Assembly: GCF_020524285.1 (NCBI RefSeq)
Contig: NZ_JAIVKX010000027.1
Location: 1 to 55,827, forward strand
Length of the DNA: 55,827 bases
Direction: 5' to 3'
From: Alloyangia pacifica
Lineage (GTDB): Bacteria; Pseudomonadota; Alphaproteobacteria; Rhodobacterales; Rhodobacteraceae
The notes beneath the pieces were generated by a model. It was not told the DNA's origin. It made no database searches and worked only from the letters and a program-made list of their open reading frames with translations. The position numbers were made by a program, and so were the translations under genes. Positions 33,855 to 42,348 of this stretch are shown piece by piece. Each line of letters begins with the position of its first letter. The stretch's first letter is position 1.

Positions 33855-35189
33855 ATGAATTCGCCCACTCTCATTTCATCATTTGCGTTGCTGGCCGCCC
33901 TGGCTTCGTCGCCTGCGCTGGCTCAGGCTCCGATCCTCATCACCAACGTCAACGTCTTCGACGGGGTCAACGAGGCGCTGATCGAGAACGCTAATGTCGT
34001 GGTGACCGACAATCTCATTTCGGAGATCTCGACCGAAGACCTCGCCGTCGCAGGCGGCACTGTGATCGACGGCGGCGGTCGCACCATGATCCCCGGTCTG
34101 ATCGATGTTCACTGGCACACCTCCTATTGCTGCGCCTCGCAGAGCACCGTGGTCACCGGCGACATTCTCGAGATAGCCATCCGCGGCGCCATGGGTTCGG
34201 AGCGCACACTCATGCGCGGCTTCACGACGGTGCGCGACGTCGGCGGCAATCCCTTTGCCACAAAGAAGATGATCGACGCCGGCGAGATTCCGGGCCCGCG
34301 TATCCTGCCCTCGGGCCCGCCGATGAGCCAGACTGGCGGGCACTTTGATTATGGCGCCTATCAGGACGTGCCATCGAACCCGGGCGACTCGCTCTGGTAT
34401 TGGAACCGCGTCGGCCTGATGCTGATCGCCGATGGCGTGAATGACGTCACTCTGCGCGCGCGCGAAGTGATGCGCATGGGGGCGAGCCAGCTGAAGATTT
34501 CGGGCGGTGGCGGGGTGTCCTCGGTCTACGATCCGCTGGACGTGAGCCAGTACACCATGGCCGAGCTGAAGGCCTTCGTCGAGGTCGCCGAGAGCTACAA
34601 CACCTATGTTGCCTCGCACATCTTCACCGACGAGGCGGCGCAGATGGCCATCGAGGCCGGCGTGAAGTCCATCGAGCACGGCAATCTTCTGAGCCGCGAG
34701 ACAATCCAGATGATGAAGGACAACGACGTCTGGCTCTCGGTCCAGCCGATCCTGAACGACGAGGATGCCTTCAGCTTCAACGACCCGGTCAGCACGCAGA
34801 AATTCATCGAGGTCACCGACGGCACCTCGAACTCGATCCAGATGGCCAAGGAGATCGGCGTCAAGGTGGCCTTCGGCACAGACATGCTCTTCGACGCGGA
34901 CCTGGCGGAGAAGCAGGGCGCGTTCCTTGCCAAGATGAGCCGCTGGTACACGCCTTACGAGGTGCTGAAGATGGCGACCTCGACCAATGCCGAGCTGCTT
35001 GAGCTGGCCGGGCCGCGCCACCCCTACCAGCAGGGGCCGCTGGGTGTGCTGGAACCGGGCGCCTATGCCGACCTGATCCTCGTTGATGGCAACCCGCTCG
35101 AGAATATCGACCTCGTGGCGGATCCGGACGCGAATTTCGACCTCATCATGAAGGATGGCAAGGTCTTCAAGAACACGCTCGGCGACTGA
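33855..35189 (+). CDS. Exported metallo-amidohydrolase (prolidase/imidazolonepropionase-like), copy 1
   Basis: This 444-residue protein has a Sec signal peptide (residues 1-24, ending ALAQ). The binuclear-metal amidohydrolase set is complete: H86 and H88 (DVHWH), carboxylated Lys candidate K214 (SQLKISGGG), H255, H275 (SIEHG) and D343 (FGTDM). Relatives of this periplasmic subgroup include Xaa-Pro and Xaa-Lys/Arg dipeptidases and the ochratoxin-degrading ADH3-type enzymes, so hydrolysis of N-acyl amino acids or dipeptides is likely. GGAGGA lies 10 bases before ATG 33855. It is one of three paralogues in the island and sits beside two AraC genes. Confidence 0.9.
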   Translation: MNSPTLISSFALLAALASSPALAQAPILITNVNVFDGVNEALIENANVVVTDNLISEISTEDLAVAGGTVIDGGGRTMIPGLIDVHWHTSYCCASQSTVVTGDILEIAIRGAMGSERTLMRGFTTVRDVGGNPFATKKMIDAGEIPGPRILPSGPPMSQTGGHFDYGAYQDVPSNPGDSLWYWNRVGLMLIADGVNDVTLRAREVMRMGASQLKISGGGGVSSVYDPLDVSQYTMAELKAFVEVAESYNTYVASHIFTDEAAQMAIEAGVKSIEHGNLLSRETIQMMKDNDVWLSVQPILNDEDAFSFNDPVSTQKFIEVTDGTSNSIQMAKEIGVKVAFGTDMLFDADLAEKQGAFLAKMSRWYTPYEVLKMATSTNAELLELAGPRHPYQQGPLGVLEPGAYADLILVDGNPLENIDLVADPDANFDLIMKDGKVFKNTLGD

Positions 35190-35245
35190 TCGCGCCGCAG
35201 GCGCTGTCCAGGCGCGGATGTCAGACAGGGAAGGAGGCGGGGCGC

Positions 35246-36226
35246 GTGAAGGATTCCGCAGAACACCGGGAGGACGGGCGACCGGAAAACACCTTTTCGG
35301 CGGTGCATTCGGAAAAGGTGGAAGACTACAGCGGAACGGCCGAGCCCTTGCTCCCCGTCCTCGAGGTCTCCGCCACGCAACTTGCACCGGGGCCGCCGCC
35401 TTCGAATGTTGGCATCTTCTCTTCCGACAAGGTCAACATCCTCGCAGTTCACTTCAACGCGCCCTCGGTGGGAACGGTGATCATCAAGCCCGAGTGCTTC
35501 GGCTTCATGTGGTGGGACGGGCCGGAGGAGTGTCGGATCAACGGTGTCCACACCGAGCGCTCTCTGCTCCATACTCAGGGCGAGCAGGACGGCTTTCACG
35601 CCGTGGGCGGCAGGCGCCGGACCGCTGGCCTGACGGTGCGCCGTGACGATCTGATCACCGCGCTTGCCGCTCTGAGAGGGGTTGGCCCGGAGGACGTGCA
35701 TCTCGGCCGCTCGGCCCTGAGACTGAGCGATGCTGCGGCTCAGCGGTACCGACGCGATATCAAGGCGTTCATGGGCGCCGCCCTCGAAGACGGCGCGCGG
35801 ACGGGCAACCTGGGGGACGGGCTGTTCGGCGTGCTGCTGGAGACCTATCTTGGCGCGACGCCCGAGCAGAATCTCCGCTCGACCAGGCGCCCTGCAGAGC
35901 AGATCGTGCGACGCGCAGAGGAGCGCTATTTCGAGGCTGAGGGAGGCCCGGTCTCGCTTGCCGATCTCTGCGCCGCAGCGGGTGTCAGCCAATCCGTGCT
36001 CTACCGCGCCTTTCACTCGGTCTGCGATGACGCGCCACTGGCCTATTTTCACAAAAGGCGCCTGAACGAAGCCCGAAGAGTGCTGATGACATCGGAGCGC
36101 TACCGCGGCGCGGTAAAGAACGCTGCGCTTTCCGCCGGGCTGACCGAGATGGGGCGCTTTTCGCTCGAATACCGCAGCCTGTTCGGAAAGTCCCCTTCGG
36201 CGACCTTGTCCATGTATGGGAGATAG
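35246..36226 (+). CDS. AraC family transcriptional regulator, paralogue 1
   Basis: This 326-residue protein has a C-terminal AraC helix-turn-helix domain (SLADLCAAAGVSQSVLYRAFHS, then LSAGLTEMGRFSLEYRSLFGKSP in part). The N-terminal sensor region carries an unusual conserved PECFGFMWWDG block near residue 85. The GTG start at 35246 follows GAAGGAGG at good distance. It lies 56 bases after an amidohydrolase gene and 323 bases before a close paralogue. It is a likely regulator of the surrounding hydrolases; the effector is unknown. Confidence 0.88.
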   Translation: MKDSAEHREDGRPENTFSAVHSEKVEDYSGTAEPLLPVLEVSATQLAPGPPPSNVGIFSSDKVNILAVHFNAPSVGTVIIKPECFGFMWWDGPEECRINGVHTERSLLHTQGEQDGFHAVGGRRRTAGLTVRRDDLITALAALRGVGPEDVHLGRSALRLSDAAAQRYRRDIKAFMGAALEDGARTGNLGDGLFGVLLETYLGATPEQNLRSTRRPAEQIVRRAEERYFEAEGGPVSLADLCAAAGVSQSVLYRAFHSVCDDAPLAYFHKRRLNEARRVLMTSERYRGAVKNAALSAGLTEMGRFSLEYRSLFGKSPSATLSMYGR

Positions 36227-36549
36227 GGCGGAGAGCGGCATTACTTTGGAAGAATTCGCATACTGAAATTTTCAGAGACCGTCGCTTTAGCATGTAGCCT
36301 ACTTCACGTCAGGCGATCGTAGCGCTGTCACGACCTCAGGGTCTTTTCGACCGGTAGGCCAATGCATCGCTCGGCAAGGGTGTTCCGGCCTATTGGACCA
36401 TGGACGCGTCGCAGCCGGCCGACAGGGTGCGGCGGGAAACTGCATGCTCGGGGCCAAGATCGCGTGACCTGCAAATGCGCTGGCAGGGCGCTGGAACAGG
36501 TGAGGGGAGCCGTCCGGGGTCATCATCCAGAGAAATGGGAGGGACTGCG
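36227..36549. other. Intergenic region between the two AraC paralogues
   Basis: No gene is supported. It should contain the promoter of the second AraC gene and possibly shared operators. No clear direct or inverted repeat common to both AraC upstream regions was found by eye. Confidence 0.4.
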
Positions 36550-37551
36550 GTGGGAGAGGATGCCACGAACAACGCCATGGAGAACCGGCCATCGGGTCGC
36601 GTTGCCACGGTGTTCGCCGAGAGGGTCGTCGATTATCGCGGCATGGCAGAACCTCTGCTCCCTGTTGCGGAGGCGTCCGTCACCCATCTCAAGCCCGGAC
36701 CAGGACCGTCCCACCTTGCGATCTTCTCCTCGGACAAGGTGTCGGTTCTTGGGGTGAACCATCACACCGCATCGGTCGGCGTTGTCATCGTCAAGCCGGA
36801 GTGCTTCGCCTTCATGTGGTGGGACGGCTCGGAAGAATACCGGATCAATGGGACCGCGGCTGAACAGTCGGTGCTCTACGCGCAGGGCAAACAGGATGGT
36901 TTCCATGCAGCAGGCGGAGCGCGTCGCACGGGCGGCATCGTTGTGCGCCGTGACCACCTTGTCGCTGCGCTTGCAGCCCTCAGAGGGGTTGGGCCTGAAG
37001 ATGTGCATCTCGACCCATCTGCGCTCAAGCTGACCGATGCCGTTGCAACAGGTTACCGCAGGGACTTCTCCGTGCTGATGCGCGCGGCGGCAGGCGCTGG
37101 TCCGCCGCTGGCGAGCGGCGCGCGGGAGTCCGACCTGAGTGATGCCTTCTTCGGCCTCCTGCTCGACGCTTACCTCTTCGCAACACCCGACAAGACGCGG
37201 CAAGCTCGCCGCGAAGCGCCGGAGAGGATCGTGCGAAAGGCCGAAGAGCGCTTTTTCGAGGCGGAAGCCGGTCCGATTTCTCTGGCGGATATCTGCGCAG
37301 CCGCCGGGGTCAGTCAATCCTCGCTCTACCGTGCGTTTCACTCGGTGTGTGGCGAGGCCCCGCTTGCCTACTTCCAGAAGAGGCGCCTGACGGACGCAAG
37401 GCGATACCTCGTCGCCGCCGAGGCGGCACGCGGCGCAGTACGCAATGCGGCCCTCTCAGTTGGTTTTACAGAAATGGGGCGCTTTTCCGTCGAGTATCGG
37501 CGACTATTCGGAGAGTCGCCATCAGCGACCCTCAAGGATGGCTCTCCCTGA
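36550..37551 (+). CDS. AraC family transcriptional regulator, paralogue 2
   Basis: This 333-residue protein is a tandem paralogue of the preceding AraC protein. It shares the PECFAFMWWDG block, the LRGVGPEDVHL linker and the C-terminal helix-turn-helix (SLADICAAAGVSQSSLYRAFHS), with well over half of positions identical by eye. GTG at 36550 was chosen because GGGAGGG precedes it and the protein length then matches its paralogue; an ATG 15 bases upstream is possible. Two regulators with the same DNA-binding helix but differing sensor residues suggest response to different ligands at similar sites. Confidence 0.88.
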   Translation: MGEDATNNAMENRPSGRVATVFAERVVDYRGMAEPLLPVAEASVTHLKPGPGPSHLAIFSSDKVSVLGVNHHTASVGVVIVKPECFAFMWWDGSEEYRINGTAAEQSVLYAQGKQDGFHAAGGARRTGGIVVRRDHLVAALAALRGVGPEDVHLDPSALKLTDAVATGYRRDFSVLMRAAAGAGPPLASGARESDLSDAFFGLLLDAYLFATPDKTRQARREAPERIVRKAEERFFEAEAGPISLADICAAAGVSQSSLYRAFHSVCGEAPLAYFQKRRLTDARRYLVAAEAARGAVRNAALSVGFTEMGRFSVEYRRLFGESPSATLKDGSP

Positions 37552-38059
37552 AATCAGCCAACAGGACTACACTTGAAGAATGCTTGCGGGCCGGGATCAT
37601 CTGCCGGAAGCGCAATTTGAGAATATCTGCATACGAACTCGGTGCCGTATTGAAGCGCCGACCTGATAGAACAGTAGGCACGAGGACGTCCTGGCGCTCG
37701 AAACGCAGAGCCAGATCGTCCGAGTGAGATTTTAAGACACTGCCAAAACTCCAGAATTACCGGACCATAAGAGGTCCAGCTCCAGCGCCAACATCAAGGC
37801 AATGACTATGCTCGTGGTGATTGTTGAAAGATTTGGAACGGGATGTCGGGAACGCACCCGCTCAGAAACATCAGAGCTTTGTCGAGCACAGCGCGATGAT
37901 CGTGCCGATCATGACGCGTGGCGGAAATTCAGGAATTCCGTAACCGACTGAAGGCGAATGAATAATGCTGCGTAAGACACGTAAACAGCGACGACTACTC
38001 TGCGCATCTTTGCGTCCGCGCGATCCCGCCGAAAACAGCCAAACATTGGAGCACGTCTC
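37552..38059. other. Intergenic region before the serine hydrolase
   Basis: This 508-base stretch, somewhat AT-richer than its neighbours, holds no supported gene. It is the longest upstream region inside the island, so a regulated promoter for the 38.1-42.2 kb genes may lie here. No convincing -35/-10 pair or palindrome was picked out. Confidence 0.4.
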
Positions 38060-39361
38060 ATGCGCTACACGTCCTTGAAGATCGCCATTCCCACTGCGAT
38101 CGCTCTGGCGCTGCCGCAGGTCGCACCGGCGCAGGAAGGGACCTCGACCGCCGACACCTCGCTTGGGCGCGTCAAGGAAATCCAGGAGTATTTCGCCGAT
38201 CCCGCCAACGCGGTGAGCTTTCAGTTCGCGAGCCCGGAAACGCACTACATCTGGCAGCACGTGTCGCAGATTTTCCCGACCGCGCGTTTCACGCGCTCCG
38301 GCATGCCGACGGTGCTCGCGACCGCGCTGGACGAGGCGATCGGCGACATCTCCTTTACGGGCAAGGACGGCGCGGTTCGCACCGTGGCAGAGCATTTCGA
38401 GGCGATGCCGATGGATGCGATGCTCGTGATGAAGGACGGAAAGATCATCTACGAGCGCTACAAGACCATGTCGCCCGACATGTCTCACATTACCTTCTCG
38501 GCGAGCAAGGTCTTTAGCTCCACCATCCTTGCGTTGCTCGAGGAAGAGGGCAAGGTCGACCTGTCGAAGCCGGTGACGGAATATGTCGATCAGCTGAAAG
38601 GCTCGGTCTGGGACACGGTCACCCTGCGCGAGGTCGCCGATATGCAGACCGGCCTCAACGGCACCGAGCATGACGAGCCGAACCCCGACAGCCGGACCAA
38701 TCCACAGCAGATCTGGTATCGCTGGGCGGCGACGCTCGGCATCTTCCCCAACCAGGGCGAGAGCGACACCTTCGCCGTCCTGCGCGCGATGGAGCGCAGC
38801 AAGCCCGGCGGCGAGGTCTTCGAATACAACTCGATCAACACCTGGCTTCTGGCCCGGGTCTGCGAGGCGCTCGAGGACCGTCCCTTCGCCGAGATCTTCA
38901 CCGACCGGGTCTGGAGCAAGATCGGCGCCGACCACGACGGCGACTTCATCATGTCCCCCAATGGCTACGCATTGGCCTTCGGCATGACCAGCGTCACCCT
39001 GCGCGACTTCGCCCGCTTTGGGTCGATGTTCACGCCAAGCGCGGAGACGGTCACCGGGGCGGACGTGATCAGCGACGAGGTGCTCGAGCGCATTCAGACC
39101 TCGGGCAATCCAGAGGCCTATTCCGACGGCTACGTGGGCCACGTGATGTCGCCGAAATTCGCGGATGCCGAAGGCCAGCTCTCGAACGCCTATATGTGGG
39201 ACGCGATCCTGCCCGATGGCGATCTCTTCAAGGGCGGCGTCGGCGGGCAGGGGCTGTACGTCTCGCCGTCCAAAGACTTGGTCGCGGTCTGGTTCACCAC
39301 TGGCGACGGCTCTGAATGGAACGAGGCCATGGCCCGGGCCATCGCGCTGCATTTCGATTGA
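38060..39361 (+). CDS. Exported serine hydrolase, beta-lactamase (class C) fold
   Basis: This 433-residue protein has a Sec signal peptide (residues 1-25, ending APAQ). The active-site SxxK reads S147-A-S-K150 (FSASKVF), the Tyr motif is Y256 in FEYNSIN, and a GVGGQGLYV strand stands in for the KTG box. Members of this family include esterases, D-aminopeptidases and amidases; true beta-lactamase activity is not implied. A paralogue with an amber codon lies at 44202-45566. Confidence 0.9.
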   Translation: MRYTSLKIAIPTAIALALPQVAPAQEGTSTADTSLGRVKEIQEYFADPANAVSFQFASPETHYIWQHVSQIFPTARFTRSGMPTVLATALDEAIGDISFTGKDGAVRTVAEHFEAMPMDAMLVMKDGKIIYERYKTMSPDMSHITFSASKVFSSTILALLEEEGKVDLSKPVTEYVDQLKGSVWDTVTLREVADMQTGLNGTEHDEPNPDSRTNPQQIWYRWAATLGIFPNQGESDTFAVLRAMERSKPGGEVFEYNSINTWLLARVCEALEDRPFAEIFTDRVWSKIGADHDGDFIMSPNGYALAFGMTSVTLRDFARFGSMFTPSAETVTGADVISDEVLERIQTSGNPEAYSDGYVGHVMSPKFADAEGQLSNAYMWDAILPDGDLFKGGVGGQGLYVSPSKDLVAVWFTTGDGSEWNEAMARAIALHFD

Positions 39362-39481
39362 ACTCGTACGTTGCGCTGTGCCCCCGGCTTTTGTGGTGGT
39401 CATGACCGATCCGGCGCAGTGCTCCCTCTCACCCCGTGATCGCGGGGCATAACCATGACAGGAAACGAGGAGACCAAGCAC

Positions 39482-40840
39482 ATGGCCTACATCAACCGAC
39501 GCGCTTTTCTGGCTGGTACAGCCGCCGGTGCTTTTGCATCGCTTTTGCACCCCGCAGGCGCCTACGCCCAGAACACCTCCCCCATCCTGATCCGGGGCAG
39601 CAACATATTCGATGGCTCTTCAGCGGAGCTTACGGCCGGAATGGACGTCCTGATAGAAAGCGGCCTCGTCACCGGCATTGGCCCAAATCTTTCGGCCACC
39701 GGAGCAGAGGTGATCGACGCTGATGGGCGCACGCTCATGCCGGGCCTAATAGACATGCACTGGCATGCGTTGATGGCGACGAGTACCATCAACGTCGTCC
39801 TGAATTCCGATCCGTCCTACATCACGCTGGTGGCAGCCGAAACCAATCGTGATGCGCTCATGCGCGGCTTCACCACCGTGCGCGACGTCGGAGGAAATGT
39901 CTTCCCGCTGGTTCGCGCAACGCGGGAAGGACGCATCATCGGGCCGCGCATTTACCCCAGCGGTCCCTACGTCGGCCAGACCGGCGGCCACGGAGACTTC
40001 CGCCCACCCGTCGCGGTTCCGGCGGGGCCCGGCGAGAAGTTCGACTTCTTCGCGCGCATCGGCATGTCCCTCTTGGCGGATGGTGTTCCCGAAGTAATGC
40101 AACGGTCGCGGGAAATCCTTCGAATGGGGTCGACGCAGATCAAGGCCATGGCCGGCGGCGGCGTCAGCTCCGATTACGATCCGCTCGATGTCGTGCAGTT
40201 CACCTTCGAGGAAATGAAGGCGATCGTCGATGTCGCGAAAAACTGGAACACCTATGTCACAGTCCACGCCATCGGCGAGGCCGCTGCCCTCCAAGCGATC
40301 GAGGCGGGCGTGCTCTGCATCGAGCATGGCCATCTGCTGAGCGGCGACGGTCTGCAGATGGTGAAGGACAAGGGGGCTTGGCTGTCGATGCAGGCGATCC
40401 TCGACGACGAGGACGCCATTCCCTTCCCCGAGGGCTCTGAGAACCAGCGCAAGTTCCTGCAGGTGACCGAGGGTACGGAATCTGTCTACACGACGGCCCG
40501 CGAGCTTGGCGTAAAGATGGTATGGGGGACCGATACCCTTTTCGACCCTGAGCTGGCGAAGAAGCAGGGCAAGCAGTTGGCGAAGCTCGGGCGCTGGTTC
40601 CCAAACCACGAGGCGCTGGCGCAGGCCACGTCGAAGGCGGGCGAATTGTGCCAAGCCTGCGGTCCCCGCGATCCCTATGGGAACGGAACCATCGGCGTGG
40701 TGGCCGAGGGCGGCCACGCGGACCTGCTCCTGGTGAACGGCAATCCGCTTGAAGACATCGACCTCGTCGCCGACGCCGAAACGAACTTCGCGATGATCAT
40801 GAAGGGCGGCGTGATCCACAAGAACACGCTCGATAGCTGA
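39482..40840 (+). CDS. Exported metallo-amidohydrolase, copy 2 (Tat-dependent)
   Basis: This 452-residue protein begins with a Tat-like signal (NRRAFLAGTAAGAF, ending YAQ near residue 30). The metal set is H93 and H95 (DMHWH), K221 (TQIKAMAGGG), H262, H282 (CIEHG) and D351 (WGTDT). ATG at 39482 was chosen because GAGGAG precedes it and the signal peptide starts there. It lies 13 bases upstream of the M19 dipeptidase gene, so the two are probably cotranscribed. It is homologous to the copies at 33855 and 46571 but uses Tat rather than Sec export, which implies folding with cofactor in the cytoplasm. Confidence 0.9.
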   Translation: MAYINRRAFLAGTAAGAFASLLHPAGAYAQNTSPILIRGSNIFDGSSAELTAGMDVLIESGLVTGIGPNLSATGAEVIDADGRTLMPGLIDMHWHALMATSTINVVLNSDPSYITLVAAETNRDALMRGFTTVRDVGGNVFPLVRATREGRIIGPRIYPSGPYVGQTGGHGDFRPPVAVPAGPGEKFDFFARIGMSLLADGVPEVMQRSREILRMGSTQIKAMAGGGVSSDYDPLDVVQFTFEEMKAIVDVAKNWNTYVTVHAIGEAAALQAIEAGVLCIEHGHLLSGDGLQMVKDKGAWLSMQAILDDEDAIPFPEGSENQRKFLQVTEGTESVYTTARELGVKMVWGTDTLFDPELAKKQGKQLAKLGRWFPNHEALAQATSKAGELCQACGPRDPYGNGTIGVVAEGGHADLLLVNGNPLEDIDLVADAETNFAMIMKGGVIHKNTLDS

Positions 40841-40853
40841 GGAGTACTGACCA

Positions 40854-42155
40854 ATGACACGCAATGACCCCAATAGGGCCGCCGAAGCTGCCGCACTCCA
40901 GGACGTCGTGGACTTTGCGGCACCGGCGGGCACCACTCGCCGCGAGTTCATCGAGGCGTTCACCGCCATGGGTGGGGCCGCGGCGGCGGCGATGGCGCTC
41001 GGGCCCAGCAAGGCCTCGGCGGCCGACATTCCGGCCACGAATGCGTCGGTCAGCATGCCCGAGTTCGAGATCAAGGACTACTCGGACATTCCGCAGCGCT
41101 CCCACGTTTATCCCGCCTCCTCCGAGGCGGAGGCGATCGTGCAGAGCTCCAAGACCATGGACACGCTTTTCTCTGCTATCTGGCCTGACCAGTGGTCCGG
41201 CCCCGAAGCGCCGGAGTTTGCGGATGAAATGGCGCGGTGCAAGGCGGCCGGTTTCAAGGTGCTGGCGATCTGTCCTTCGGCGGATTCTCTGGACGCGTCG
41301 ATCCGCGGCGTCGCAGGCGCGTTGATCTTCTACCTCAACAAGATCGCCGAGCGGCCCGACCTCTACAAGATCGTCCGCAATGCCAGCGACATTGATGCCG
41401 CGATCCAGGAGGACAAGCTCGGCATCTACTTCACCCACCAGGGGACCGCATTGTTCGAGAACGATGTGGACATGGTCGGGCTGTGGCGGCAACTGGGCTA
41501 CGGCTACTGCCTGCTGGCCTACAATCAGCGCAATTCCGTCGGGGACGGCTGCTTCGAGACCGCCAACGGCGGCCTGACGGCCTATGGCAAGCAACTGATC
41601 GATGCCTACAACCGCCACGGGATGCTGGTGGATGTCAGCCACACCGGCGAACAAACCTCGCTCGACGCAATCGAGCGCAGCAGCCAGCCGGTGATTTCGT
41701 CCCACTCGGGTGCGCTGGCCATCGCGGACTATCAGCGCAGCATCTCTGACGCGGTGATCAAGGCCGTCGCGGAGAGTGGCGGCGTCTGCAGCCTGAACCT
41801 GGTTGGGGCCTTTCTCGACAAGTCCAACCCGGACATCCTGACCACCGACGCCGTCTTCCGTCATATCGACTACATGGCCGAACTGGTGGGCATCGATTAT
41901 GTCGGCTTCGGCTCCGACTACATCCCCAATATCAATTTCACCGCGTCGCTGATCCAGACGCCCATGGGCGCGGCGGTCTTCCCTGACGGGGGGTACAGCG
42001 CGGAAATGGGGGCCAAGGGCGTGCCGACGCCGGCCCCGTACCAGATCGCGGCAGCCTTGGTCGATAAGATGCTCGAACACGGCTACTCGGACGAGGATTG
42101 CGGCAAGTTCCTTGGCGGCAACATGTACCGCGTGATCGGGGAGGTCTGGCGGTAA
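40854..42155 (+). CDS. Exported membrane-dipeptidase (M19) homologue with altered metal site
   Basis: This 433-residue protein has an internal Tat-like signal (TTRREFIEAFTAMGG, residues 27-41). Renal-dipeptidase landmarks are present: H263 (VDVSHTGE), H284 (ISSHSGA) and the GFGSD strand. The N-terminal HxD pair reads TMD (T101, D103), and the bridging-Glu site reads FTHQGT instead of EGG. M19 subgroups lacking the canonical Glu are known, so the site may hold a different metal arrangement or be inactive. Its start lies 13 bases after the amidohydrolase stop. Confidence 0.88.
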   Translation: MTRNDPNRAAEAAALQDVVDFAAPAGTTRREFIEAFTAMGGAAAAAMALGPSKASAADIPATNASVSMPEFEIKDYSDIPQRSHVYPASSEAEAIVQSSKTMDTLFSAIWPDQWSGPEAPEFADEMARCKAAGFKVLAICPSADSLDASIRGVAGALIFYLNKIAERPDLYKIVRNASDIDAAIQEDKLGIYFTHQGTALFENDVDMVGLWRQLGYGYCLLAYNQRNSVGDGCFETANGGLTAYGKQLIDAYNRHGMLVDVSHTGEQTSLDAIERSSQPVISSHSGALAIADYQRSISDAVIKAVAESGGVCSLNLVGAFLDKSNPDILTTDAVFRHIDYMAELVGIDYVGFGSDYIPNINFTASLIQTPMGAAVFPDGGYSAEMGAKGVPTPAPYQIAAALVDKMLEHGYSDEDCGKFLGGNMYRVIGEVWR

Positions 42156-42348
42156 CGCGCCCTACAAGTCGAGGCATGCCCGCGGCCCGACGAAGGCGCG
42201 GACGAGCTTCCTTGCAAACGCGGCGGTGAAGCCGGCCTCCTGCATCCGCGCAGGCTCCGATTTCACCGCCCACTGCGCCATCCCGGCGCCCCGTCCAATC
42301 TAACGATCAAGACATAGGCGAGCACTCAGATCTCCGGAGACCAAGCCA

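Noticed and set aside
33879..35387. 502-codon minus-strand open frame
   Set aside because: It is antisense to the amidohydrolase gene and reads through its conserved metal-site codons; no independent evidence.
38060..39361. Beta-lactamase resistance gene
   Set aside because: The SxxK and Tyr motifs show only the fold; KTG is replaced by a GGQG-type strand typical of esterase or peptidase members, so resistance should not be claimed.
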